64,000 bases of DNA, taken from NCBI GenBank assembly GCA_025059945.1, contig JANXDC010000004.1, positions 310,001 through 374,000 on the forward strand, read 5' to 3'. The notes beneath the pieces were generated by a model. It searched no databases. It had not been told where the DNA came from and saw only the letters and a list, made by a program, of their open reading frames with translations. Positions 9,113-16,550 of this stretch are shown piece after piece (positions within the stretch are counted from its first letter, which is position 1; each line of letters begins with the position of its first letter). The DNA comes from Bacteroidota bacterium. Lineage in GTDB: Bacteria > Bacteroidota > Rhodothermia > JANXDC01. Both the position numbers and the translations under genes were made by a program.

Positions 9113-10411
9113 ATGCGAGCCGCAGCGGGGTGTGAGATGCGCACGGATCGGGAGGGTATTGTAGCGGAGTTCGAGGAGCCCACCACGACCGAACGCATAG
9201 AGCTCGCTAATGGCCTGCGCGTGCTGGTTGAGTTTGTGCCCGGCGTGCGCACCGCCTCCGTGGGCCTCTGGATCGAGACGGGTAGCCGCGATGAGCCAGA
9301 GCCTTGGCAGGGGATCTCCCATTTCCTGGAGCATGCCGTTTTCAAGGGCACGCGCAAGCGCCGCACACACCAGATCGCGCAATACTTGGAGTCTGTGGGC
9401 GGCTATGTAAACGCTTTCACCACGAAGGATCACACCTGCTTTTACGCTCGCCTCCTGGACGCACACCTGGAACGCGCCGTGGACCTGTTGGCGGACTTGG
9501 CCTTGCATCCGACGTTTCCGGAGCGCGAGGTGGCCAGGGAGCGCCAAGTTATCCTGGAGGAGATGCACCTCTACGAGGACACCCCCGATGAGCTTGCGCT
9601 CGATCTCTTTGATGAGGTGCTCTTCGAGGGACATCCGCTGGCCCATCCCATCGTAGGCAGACCGGATACGGTGAGCGCTCTGGGGCCAGAGGAGCTGCAC
9701 GCCTACAAGGCCCGCCAGTACCGGCCGGGACGCATGATCTTAACCTTTGCCGGCCCGTTCTGCCTCTCGAAGGTATTGCCTCTGGTGGAGCGCTACTTTG
9801 GGGAGGCGGACAATGCGGGGCCGGCTCCCCTCGAACGGCTTCCCGTAAACGGCTACAACCCTTATTGGCGAGAGCGCACCCGAGCCATCGGGCAGGCGCA
9901 TTTGGTCATGGGCACACGCGCCCCCGGTATGCGAGATGCCGAGCAACATGCGCTGGCCGTGCTCGCCGCGCTGCTGGGAGGCGGCATGAGTTCAATCTTG
10001 AACCAGCGCATCCGAGAACGCTATGGCTTCTGTTACGCCATCTACGCCTTCTATCACGGCTGGTCTGACGTGGGCCAATTCGGTATTTACGCCGGAGTAG
10101 AGGCGGCTAAGCTTGAGCGTCTGATAAAGCTCATCTGGCAGGAACTGGACCGGCTGCGTCAGGCGCCGCCCAAGGCGCGCCTGCTCGAGCAGGCCAAAGC
10201 CCAACTTAAAGGGTCGCTTTGGATGGGGCTAGAGGGCACGCAGGCCCGCATGATGCGTCTCGGCAAAGACGAGCTCTACTATCGACGCCCAGTTCCCTTA
10301 AGCGAGGTCCTGGCCGGTATCGAGGCCGTAACGCCCGAGGCGGTGCAACGGCTGGCGCAGGAGCTCTTTCGGGAAGAGCGCTTCTCGGGGGTTCTGCTCA
10401 AGCCCGAGTAG
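9113..10411 (+). CDS. M16-family zinc metallopeptidase (processing-peptidase type)
   Basis: A 432-residue single-copy M16B peptidase. The inverted zinc motif HFLEH is at residues 70-74, with the downstream Glu pair (E149/E150 in ILEEMH) that supplies the third ligand. The C-terminal half has the GGGMSSxLNQRIRERYGFCYAI signature. No signal peptide is visible, so it is probably cytoplasmic, like the M16 proteins that follow pnp in many genomes. ATG 9137 (MRTDREG) is an alternative start. It ends 9 bases before the convergent sigma54-type regulator. Confidence 0.9.
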   Translation: MRAAAGCEMRTDREGIVAEFEEPTTTERIELANGLRVLVEFVPGVRTASVGLWIETGSRDEPEPWQGISHFLEHAVFKGTRKRRTHQIAQYLESVGGYVNAFTTKDHTCFYARLLDAHLERAVDLLADLALHPTFPEREVARERQVILEEMHLYEDTPDELALDLFDEVLFEGHPLAHPIVGRPDTVSALGPEELHAYKARQYRPGRMILTFAGPFCLSKVLPLVERYFGEADNAGPAPLERLPVNGYNPYWRERTRAIGQAHLVMGTRAPGMRDAEQHALAVLAALLGGGMSSILNQRIRERYGFCYAIYAFYHGWSDVGQFGIYAGVEAAKLERLIKLIWQELDRLRQAPPKARLLEQAKAQLKGSLWMGLEGTQARMMRLGKDELYYRRPVPLSEVLAGIEAVTPEAVQRLAQELFREERFSGVLLKPE

Positions 10412-10420
10412 GCGAGCTCT

Positions 10421-11824
10421 TTAGGAGGACAGCACCCGGTACTTCTTCAGCAGCCGATACATGGTCGCCCGGCCGATGCCGAGCTCGACGGCGGCGCGGT
10501 CCACGTTGCGGCCGCAGGACTCGAAGGCGTGGATGACCGCCTGTCGTTTGATCTCCTCTAAGGGCACGATCTCCCGGATGACCGAGCCTGAACGCAAAGG
10601 AACGCCGGAAGCTTCTCCGTTGGAAACGGGCTTGGGTTCGTGAGCTTCTAAGAACAAGTCCGCCGCCGTGATCTCCGGCCCCTCGGCCATGAGCACGGCC
10701 CGTTCGATGGCGTTTTTGAGCTCCCGCACGTTTCCGGGCCACGTATGGCGGGCGATGGCCTGCAGCGCTTCGCGGGAAAATTTTTTCGGACCCTCCGGAT
10801 GCTCGCGCAGGGCCTGCTTAAGGAAATGTCGGGCGAGCAAGAGCACGTCTTGGCCTCGCTCCCGCAGAGGGGGCAGGTAGATGGGAAAGCTAAAGAGTCG
10901 GTAGTAGAGATCTTCTCGGAATTCGCCTTTGTGCATGGCCTCGCGCAGGTTGCGGTTGGTGGCCGCAATGATGCGTACGTCTACATGGATCGTCTCATGC
11001 CCCCCTACGCGTTGGATCTCCCGGTTTTGCAGCACGCGTAGCAGCTTCACCTGAAGCGCGGGCTCCATTTCGCCGATCTCATCCAGGAAAATGCTGCCGC
11101 CGTGTGCCTGCTCAAACTTGCCGATTTTGCGCGCATAGGCCCCCGTGAAGGCCCCCTTTTCGTGGCCGAAGAATTCGCTCTCTACGAGCTCTTTAGGAAT
11201 GGCCGCGCAGTTGACCACCACAAAGGGCCCGTTGCGTCGGGCGCTGTTGTAGTGGATGGCGCGCGCCACGAGTTCCTTGCCCGTTCCGGACTCCCCGTGA
11301 ATGAGCACAGTGATTTCGGAGCGAGCGGCCTTCTGGACGAGCCGAAAGACCTGCTGCATAGGCTCGCTTTCGCCCACGATTTCCTCAAAGCGGTAATGCT
11401 GGGGTAGCTCTTCCCGCAGACGCCGGACCTCGTTCTGAAGCGCGTAGGCTTGCAAGGCGTTTTTTACGGTGGTCTCGAGCTTACTCAGGTCATCTTGGCC
11501 CTTAACGAGGTAATCGTAGGCCCCGAGCTTCATGGCCTCGATAGCCACGTTGAGCGCCCCCTGGGCAGAGACCATGATGACGGGCACATCCGGAAGCGCT
11601 TGCTTGACCTGCCGGAGCACCTCGATGCCGCTCATGCCAGGCATCATGATGTCCAGCAGGATCACTTCGGGTCCCTCCTCTAGGCGTTCCAGCATGGCCT
11701 CGCCGCTGTGGAAGACCTCCACCGCTAGCTCGGAGTGCTGCGAGAGCCGGTAGCTGATCAAACGCGCATAATGCCGGTCATCGTCCACGAGGAAGACCCG
11801 ATGTTGCCGAGATCGCTGCTGCAT
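10421..11824 (-). CDS. Sigma54-dependent response regulator, NtrC family
   Basis: The 467 residues comprise a receiver domain (acidic triad D14-D16, phospho-acceptor D58, S86, K108), an AAA+ domain with Walker A GESGTGKE near residue 168, the sigma54-contact motif GAFTGA and FLDEIGEM, then a Fis-type helix-turn-helix at the end. It should activate sigma54 promoters after phosphorylation. The ATG at 11824 is favoured over a GTG at 11830 because an AGG ribosome binding site sits 7 bases ahead of the ATG and would abut the GTG. No cognate kinase is next to it; the adjacent kinase pairs with the OmpR-type regulator on the other strand. Confidence 0.93.
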   Translation of the reverse strand: MQQRSRQHRVFLVDDDRHYARLISYRLSQHSELAVEVFHSGEAMLERLEEGPEVILLDIMMPGMSGIEVLRQVKQALPDVPVIMVSAQGALNVAIEAMKLGAYDYLVKGQDDLSKLETTVKNALQAYALQNEVRRLREELPQHYRFEEIVGESEPMQQVFRLVQKAARSEITVLIHGESGTGKELVARAIHYNSARRNGPFVVVNCAAIPKELVESEFFGHEKGAFTGAYARKIGKFEQAHGGSIFLDEIGEMEPALQVKLLRVLQNREIQRVGGHETIHVDVRIIAATNRNLREAMHKGEFREDLYYRLFSFPIYLPPLRERGQDVLLLARHFLKQALREHPEGPKKFSREALQAIARHTWPGNVRELKNAIERAVLMAEGPEITAADLFLEAHEPKPVSNGEASGVPLRSGSVIREIVPLEEIKRQAVIHAFESCGRNVDRAAVELGIGRATMYRLLKKYRVLSS

Positions 11825-11926
11825 GAGCACACCTGTTCGGAGGCTATGGGTTCCTCACCCTCTCTTGCCAGGCTCATGCCAAGAGGCCAGCGGCGTCGCT
11901 TCGGGACTTTGGGGGCAGCAGGACCG

Positions 11927-11959
11927 GGTAATTTCGTATCAATTTGATACGAAATTACC
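11927..11959. promoter_or_regulatory. 33-bp AT-rich palindrome between divergent regulators
   Basis: Two 16-base arms, GGTAATTTCGTATCAA and its exact complement, flank a single central T. Beyond a short mismatch, CAGGA and TCCTG continue the dyad on either side. It lies 103 bases before the sigma54-type regulator start and 90 bases before the PhoB-like regulator start. The lack of a T tract on either strand argues against a terminator; a protein-binding operator controlling one or both genes is the simplest reading. The binding protein is unknown. Confidence 0.55.
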
Positions 11960-12048
11960 TGCTCCTGAGGAAGAGGCTTTAACAATGCCCTAATGCTGCG
12001 GGCGCGCGAGGCACGCTAACTTTATGGCGGCTTTGCGTGGGGGCAGTC

Positions 12049-12726
12049 ATGGCCGCCAAGGTCCTTCTTGTCGACGACGAGCCGGATCTTTTGGAATTTC
12101 TGCGCTATAATCTCGAAAAGGCCGGTTACACGGTGCTAACGGCCTTCGACGGGGCTTCCGCGATGCGCATCGCCGAGGCGGAGAAACCCGACGTGGTGGT
12201 GCTCGATATCATGATGCCCCATCTGGATGGCCTGGCCGTCTGCGAGCGGTTGCGCGCGCATCCGGAGCTACGCCATGTGCCGATCGCTTTTTTGACGGCT
12301 CGTAACACGGAGACGGATGAGATCATGGGGCTAGAGGCGGGGGCCGATGATTACATCCCCAAGCCCGTAAGCCCGGCTCTGTTGCTCAGCCACATCCGGG
12401 CTCTTCTGCGCCGCTCCGTTTTCCCCACCAACGCTCCGCGGCGCATTCGGATTCATGACCTGGAGATTGACCGGGATCGCTACACGGTCCGGCAGGGTGC
12501 CACGGAACATCAGCTGCCCCGCAAGGAATTCGAGCTGCTCTTCTTCTTGGCCTCTCGTCCCGGGGTGGTCTTCTCGCGGCAGGAACTCCTGGACCATGTC
12601 TGGGGTACCGATGTGTACGTGGTGGATCGCACCGTGGACGTCCATGTGCGCAAGATCCGGGAGCGACTTGGATCTCATTACATTGAGACCATAAAAGGCG
12701 TCGGATACCGATTTCGCGCCCCTTAA
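12049..12726 (+). CDS. PhoB/OmpR-type response regulator
   Basis: The 225 residues contain a receiver domain with acidic pocket D9/D10, phospho-acceptor D53 in VVVLDIMMPHLDG, the T in FLTARN and a Lys in DDYIPKP. The C-terminal winged helix has the OmpR pattern (LPRKEFELLFFLASRPGVVFSR through DVYVVDRTVDVHVRKIRERL and IETIKGVGYRF). ATG 12049 is preceded by GGGGG; an in-frame GTG at 12037 is less likely. The histidine kinase follows after 9 bases, so the two form one operon and should be cognate partners. The signal sensed cannot be told from sequence; phosphate is only one option. Confidence 0.92.
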   Translation: MAAKVLLVDDEPDLLEFLRYNLEKAGYTVLTAFDGASAMRIAEAEKPDVVVLDIMMPHLDGLAVCERLRAHPELRHVPIAFLTARNTETDEIMGLEAGADDYIPKPVSPALLLSHIRALLRRSVFPTNAPRRIRIHDLEIDRDRYTVRQGATEHQLPRKEFELLFFLASRPGVVFSRQELLDHVWGTDVYVVDRTVDVHVRKIRERLGSHYIETIKGVGYRFRAP

Positions 12727-12735
12727 AAGAAGCTC

Positions 12736-13752
12736 GTGTATCGCCGGACAGCTTGGACGCTCGCCCTGTGGACGGGTGGGATAACCGCGCTCGGGGGAAT
12801 GTTTGTGAGCTGGGCTGCGGGGATTTCCGTGCTTTGGGGGCTACTATTGGGTCTAGTGGCCGCCGCCGGTCTGTATGGCGCTTACCTAAAAGTCGTAGAG
12901 CCTATCCTCAAGCACCTTAGGAGTGCGGTGCAACGCACGCGTTCTCTGGTGGAGAGCGCCGTCGAGCTGCCGAAGGGGATCAACGAAGATACCCTGCAGG
13001 CCCTTGAGCGGGAGCTGGAGGCGCTACACAGGAGCGTACGCGCTGAGGTCGAGCGGTTGCGTAAGCTCGAAACCTATCGGCGCGAGTTTTTGGGTGACGT
13101 CTCGCATGAGCTCAAGACCCCCATCCATGCCATTCAGGGGTATCTAGAGACGCTGCATAACGGGGCTTTGGAGGACCCCGAGGTGAACCGCCGATTCTTG
13201 GAGCGGGCGCTCTTTCATGTGGGGCGTCTGACAAACCTGGTCTCGGATCTGATCGCGATCTCCTGCATCGAAACCGGTGAGCGCCGGATGAATTTGCGCT
13301 ATTTCCGGCTGGAGCCCTTGCTGCAGGAGACCGTGGAGACCTTTGAGCTGGCGGCCCAACAGAAAGGCCTCCTGTTGTATTATGAGCCGTGCGCTCCCCA
13401 GCTCACGGTTCTGGGGGATCGGGATCAGATTCGACTGGTATTGCAGAACCTGCTCGACAACGCGATCAAGTACACGGATTCCGGCGGAACGGTGCGCCTT
13501 TTCGTACGGCCTGAGCCCCCCGGAAAGGTCACCGTCTACGTACAGGACACCGGATGTGGCATACCGCCGGAGCACCTGCCTCGCATTACGGAGCGCTTCT
13601 ACAGAGTGGACAAGAGCCGCTCCCGGGGGCTGGGAGGGACAGGCTTGGGCCTAGCCATCGTCAAACACATCATCGAAGCCCATCGGCAACAGCTCCTCAT
13701 CGAGTCCGAGCCCGGTCGCGGCAGTACGTTCGGTTTTACCCTTTCGCTTTGA
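12736..13752 (+). CDS. Membrane sensor histidine kinase, PhoR-like
   Basis: The 338-residue kinase starts with GTG. Two adjacent hydrophobic segments (about residues 6-55) are separated by only a few residues, so there is almost no periplasmic sensor. A short linker leads to the HisKA domain with H124 in DVSHELKTPIHAI. The ATPase domain shows the N box (NLLDNAIKY), G1 (DTGCGIP), F box (ERFYRVD) and G2 (GGTGLGLAIVKHI). There is no PAS domain, unlike typical PhoR. It should autophosphorylate H124 and pass phosphate to D53 of the upstream regulator. Confidence 0.92.
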   Translation: MYRRTAWTLALWTGGITALGGMFVSWAAGISVLWGLLLGLVAAAGLYGAYLKVVEPILKHLRSAVQRTRSLVESAVELPKGINEDTLQALERELEALHRSVRAEVERLRKLETYRREFLGDVSHELKTPIHAIQGYLETLHNGALEDPEVNRRFLERALFHVGRLTNLVSDLIAISCIETGERRMNLRYFRLEPLLQETVETFELAAQQKGLLLYYEPCAPQLTVLGDRDQIRLVLQNLLDNAIKYTDSGGTVRLFVRPEPPGKVTVYVQDTGCGIPPEHLPRITERFYRVDKSRSRGLGGTGLGLAIVKHIIEAHRQQLLIESEPGRGSTFGFTLSL

Positions 13753-13845
13753 TCGGCCTCCTCTCGGTATCCCTTGCTTTTGAGGATCGGGATGTTCTAA
13801 TTGCCCAGGAAGCCACTCTGCGCCAAATAGAGGGGGATCCCGGCC

Positions 13846-14463
13846 ATGGAGCCCATGGGCCATACCTCGTATACCGAGGTAGATCACGACAACAAGCTAG
13901 GGCTTACCGACCCGGAGGCGATTAACCGAGCTGAGTTAGAGGGGATCGCGCGCGCTCAGCACTTCTTGTTCTCCCTATCTCCGGAACACCCCATTACTGC
14001 GGAGCTCATCCGACGTATCCATTATGAAGCCTTCCATCATCTCTACCATTGGGCCGGTCAGTACCGGCGGGTCTCGGTCGTGGTGGGCGGTTTTGAGCCC
14101 CCGCCCCCGGCGCAAGTGCCTCTGCTTATGTATCAGCTGGAGAAAAATCTGGAGTTGCGCCTGCCTTATGCGGCCCGAGGGCTAAAGGAGCTTGTCGAGG
14201 TGATCGCAGAGATCCACCATCGGCTCACCTTTATTCACCCCTTCCGAAACGGGAACGGCCGCACCGCGCGTCTGGTCAGCGATCTGATCTCGCTTCGCTG
14301 TGGGGGTCCCCCCGTCGTATTATACGTCCGAGAGGGTGATTTGCGGCGCGCCTACATCGAGGCGCTCCGTCAAGCCGATCAAGGCCGCATGGAGGCCTTG
14401 CAAAGGCTTATCCGCGCCGCTATCGAACGGCAGGCGGATCGGTACCGGGAGCTGGTGGGATAG
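13846..14463 (+). CDS. Fic-domain protein with HPFRNGNGR active-site loop
   Basis: Fic enzymes usually transfer AMP from ATP to a target side chain. This 205-residue protein has the Fic core: YHWAGQYR, the substrate-flap region, and the active-site loop HPFRNGNGRTAR starting at H131. The position that normally holds the Mg2+-binding Asp or Glu is N135. I see no clear inhibitory (S/T)xxxE(G/N) helix in the protein and no adjacent antitoxin-like gene. A GAGGGGG ribosome binding site precedes the ATG. Family membership is secure; activity and target are unknown. Confidence 0.85.
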   Translation: MEPMGHTSYTEVDHDNKLGLTDPEAINRAELEGIARAQHFLFSLSPEHPITAELIRRIHYEAFHHLYHWAGQYRRVSVVVGGFEPPPPAQVPLLMYQLEKNLELRLPYAARGLKELVEVIAEIHHRLTFIHPFRNGNGRTARLVSDLISLRCGGPPVVLYVREGDLRRAYIEALRQADQGRMEALQRLIRAAIERQADRYRELVG

Positions 14464-14466
14464 GCT

Positions 14467-14688
14467 TTACGAGCAGGTCGCGGGGGTGGGGGCGGAGGTA
14501 AAGCGCCCCTCTGCGGCTCGGGCTTCCAGAAAGGTCTCCACCAAGGCTTCTACCTGCACGCGAGGCACGGTTTGCTCTTCGATGTACATCGTCACAAACC
14601 AGGCCTCCAGAAGCGCCTGGCGCAGATACGCGCGGTGCTGCAGGTAGGGGTTTGTGTCGTAAAGCGATATGCGGTTGCGGCTATCCAT
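14467..14688 (-). CDS. Small hypothetical protein downstream of mgtE
   Basis: This 73-residue ORF starts MDSRNRISLYDTNPYLQHR and continues with an amphipathic, Glu/Ala-rich helix (QALLEAWFVTMYIEEQ). I do not recognise a family. It is co-directional with mgtE, 76 bases downstream of it, and ends four bases from the convergent Fic gene. The frame extends upstream to a TTG at 14715. There is no convincing ribosome binding site, but the protein-like composition makes it more plausible than the antisense frames elsewhere. Confidence 0.42.
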   Translation of the reverse strand: MDSRNRISLYDTNPYLQHRAYLRQALLEAWFVTMYIEEQTVPRVQVEALVETFLEARAAEGRFTSAPTPATCS

Positions 14689-14764
14689 CGCAGTAAAGAT
14701 AGGGCCCTTGTGCAATCGGATGCCACCACAAAGACGGTGCCGCTATTTGCTTAACAGGAGACCA

Positions 14765-16135
14765 TTACAGACCAAAGAACCAAGAGGCCACGGTAAAGTA
14801 GATCACGATACCGGTCACGTCCACAAGCGTGGCCACGAAAGGCGCCGAAGAGGCGGCCGGATCGAAGCCCAGCCGACGCAAAACGAACGGCAACATGGAG
14901 CCGATCAGGGTGCCCCAGAGCACGATCCCGATCAAGGCCACCCCCACGGTGAAGGCAAGGGGTATCCACCGGGGTCCGTATAGATCAAACAAGAACTCCC
15001 ACGCGACAACCCGCAGAAATCCGATCGCCCCCAAAATAGAACCCAAGGACAAGCCGGATAGCAGCTCGCGTCGGATAACGCGCCACCAATCCCGCAGCGT
15101 GATCTCGCCTAGAGCCATAGCGCGAATGACGAGCGTGGCCGCCTGAGAGCCGCTATTGCCTCCGCTGGCGATCACCAAAGGCACAAAGAAAGCCAACAGC
15201 ACGACGCGCTCAATGGCGTGTTCGAAAACGGCCATAGCCGAGGCGGTAAACATTTCGCTGATAAAAAGCACAGATAGCCATCCGGCCCGCTTCTTAACCA
15301 TTTCCCCAAACGGGGTGGCCATGTAGGGGGTATCGAGCGCCTCCATACCCCCGAACTTTTGGATGTCCTCGGTGGCTTCTTCTACGGCTACATCCAGAAC
15401 GTCGTCTACGGTCACGATCCCCACGAGCACCCCTTCTTGATCGACCACCGGGAGCGCGGTGCGGTCGTATTCGCGCATGAGCGCAACGGCCTGCTCTTGG
15501 CTGTCCGTGGTGCGCAGGGCGACCGCCCGATAGTCCAGCAGGGACCGCACAAGGGTCTCAGGATCGGCCAGGATGAGTTTCTGCAGCGGGATCTCATCCA
15601 GCAGCTTCCACCCCTCGTCTACGACGTACACCGTGTTGATCGTCTCCGCCCGTCGGGCCATGCGTCGGATGTGGCGCAGCGCCTGATCCACGGTCCAATG
15701 GGGCCGTACGGCCACGTAGTCCGGGGTCATGAGTCGGCCGACGGAGCCCTCTGGATAGCCCAGCAGGCGCAGGGCTTCTTGGCGCTCTTCGGCCGAGAGC
15801 AGATTCAGCAGCCGTTGGGTGACCTGACCGGGCAGCTCCTCAAAAAGAGCTGTGCGATCGTCCGGGTCAAGCTCCTCCAGCAGGGTGCGGATCCGGTCGC
15901 TGGTCAGCTGCGCCAGCAGCTCCTGTTGTAGCTCTGAGCTTAAGTAGGCGAACACGTCCGCGGCTTGGGCGCGGGGCAGCAGCCGAAAGAGCACGATCCG
16001 CTCCTCCGGAGGTAAGGCTTCGACCAGACGCGCCACCTCCGGCGGCTCCCACTCGACCACGGTGTCTCGCACCTCGGCTAGCCGGCGCTGCTGCAACAAG
16101 AGTTGAATTTCGGGGCCCAGAAGCTCCCTTAGCAT
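14765..16135 (-). CDS. mgtE: Magnesium transporter MgtE
   Basis: MgtE is a Mg2+-gated channel in the inner membrane. The 456 residues comprise the N-terminal MgtE_N superhelical domain (repeated L-L-x-x-L-x-P-x-D/E-R units), two CBS domains (about 135-255) that bind Mg2+ in homologues, the plug helix, and a C-terminal pore of about five membrane helices including the conserved ASGGNSGSQAATLVIRAMALGE segment. A GAGGAGG ribosome binding site lies 8 bases upstream of the ATG. A 23-codon upstream ORF overlaps its start codon, and a structured leader precedes that; both suggest post-transcriptional control. Confidence 0.95.
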   Translation of the reverse strand: MLRELLGPEIQLLLQQRRLAEVRDTVVEWEPPEVARLVEALPPEERIVLFRLLPRAQAADVFAYLSSELQQELLAQLTSDRIRTLLEELDPDDRTALFEELPGQVTQRLLNLLSAEERQEALRLLGYPEGSVGRLMTPDYVAVRPHWTVDQALRHIRRMARRAETINTVYVVDEGWKLLDEIPLQKLILADPETLVRSLLDYRAVALRTTDSQEQAVALMREYDRTALPVVDQEGVLVGIVTVDDVLDVAVEEATEDIQKFGGMEALDTPYMATPFGEMVKKRAGWLSVLFISEMFTASAMAVFEHAIERVVLLAFFVPLVIASGGNSGSQAATLVIRAMALGEITLRDWWRVIRRELLSGLSLGSILGAIGFLRVVAWEFLFDLYGPRWIPLAFTVGVALIGIVLWGTLIGSMLPFVLRRLGFDPAASSAPFVATLVDVTGIVIYFTVASWFFGL

Positions 16136-16200
16136 GGACGTGTCCTCCTCGGGATCCGTTTGGACCCGGCATGCGGGTGGCGTACAAGAATCCGCGACAT
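16129..16200 (-). CDS. Leader-peptide ORF (23 codons) overlapping the mgtE start
   Basis: The ATG at 16200 is preceded by a perfect AGGAGG (16208-16213) with 7-base spacing. The peptide has 6 Arg, 3 Pro, 1 Lys and 2 His in 23 residues and ends SKRIPRRTRPC. Its TAA (16131-16129) overlaps the mgtE start region as ATGCTAA, so a ribosome finishing the leader would sit on the mgtE initiation site. This geometry suggests translational coupling or Mg2+/amino-acid-responsive control, as Pro/Arg-sensitive leaders do for Mg2+ transporters in enterobacteria. There is no sequence relation I can claim; function is inferred. Confidence 0.5.
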   Translation of the reverse strand: MSRILVRHPHAGSKRIPRRTRPC

Positions 16201-16447
16201 CTACAAGCCTCCTAGGGGCTAGAGAGGCGTGCTCGACAGCCCCCGGAGGCCCGAAAGGCTCAGGGCAAGATGGGCAGGGCTGTGCCGGGCACGCCTCGCA
16301 ACCGATCCGGTTGCGGTGCTGCAGCCTGAGGTCGATTACTGTCGGAGAAATCCATAAGCTTTGCGCGGCTCAGCTGCTTCGCCTAAGGCGGCCCAAGATA
16401 CGCAATGAGGGGGAGAAAAGAAAGCCTCCCGTCGGAGACGGGTGCGG
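16201..16447 (-). promoter_or_regulatory. Multi-helix leader region upstream of mgtE
   Basis: This gene-free stretch holds several complementary arms. A 9-bp stem joins 16224-16232 to 16289-16297 and encloses a 7-bp stem joining 16236-16242 to 16277-16283. An adjacent 8-bp hairpin lies at 16297-16315 with a 3-base loop. A GCAGC(C)TGAG / CTCAGCTGC stem spans about 16321-16371. Farther upstream is the terminator-like hairpin listed separately. I do not find the conserved bases of the M-box, cobalamin, TPP or yybP riboswitches, nor of SRP, RNase P or tmRNA. It may be a Mg2+-responsive leader of mgtE or an independent RNA. Confidence 0.45.
16411..16442 (-). terminator. Terminator-like hairpin within the mgtE leader region
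   Basis: Arms CCCGTC (16428-16433) and GACGGG (16437-16442) form a 6-bp stem with a 3-base loop. On the minus strand it is followed by AGGCTTTCTTTTCTCCC, a U-rich stretch. It would act on transcripts reading leftward toward mgtE, so it could attenuate a long mgtE leader or stop antisense transcription from efp. The stem is short, so strength is uncertain. Confidence 0.35.
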
Positions 16448-16480
16448 TTTGCGCCGAGCCAAAGCCTCGTCATATATTTA
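16448..16480 (+). promoter_or_regulatory. Candidate Bacteroidota-type promoter of efp-accBC
   Basis: TTTG at 16448-16451 is separated by 21 bases from TATATTTA at 16473-16480, close to the TTTG-N19-21-TAnnTTTG consensus of Bacteroidota primary sigma factor. It lies in an AT-rich patch of otherwise GC-rich DNA about 70 bases before the efp start, and no other promoter-like sequence is evident in this gap. Confidence 0.4.
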
Positions 16481-16550
16481 GTTTGACCCGTGTGCTGAAG
16501 GCGCCGGGCGTTTTTTGTACCTGTCCTGTATCAAGTCGGTGCTGTTGCGT

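Noticed and set aside
14829-15146. Open frames antisense to mgtE
   Set aside because: Shadows of the membrane-domain codons; they cross no recognisable domain or start signal.
16224-16371. Assignment as M-box, cobalamin riboswitch, SRP RNA, RNase P RNA or tmRNA
   Set aside because: None of their conserved loop sequences are present on either strand, so it is reported only as unassigned structure.
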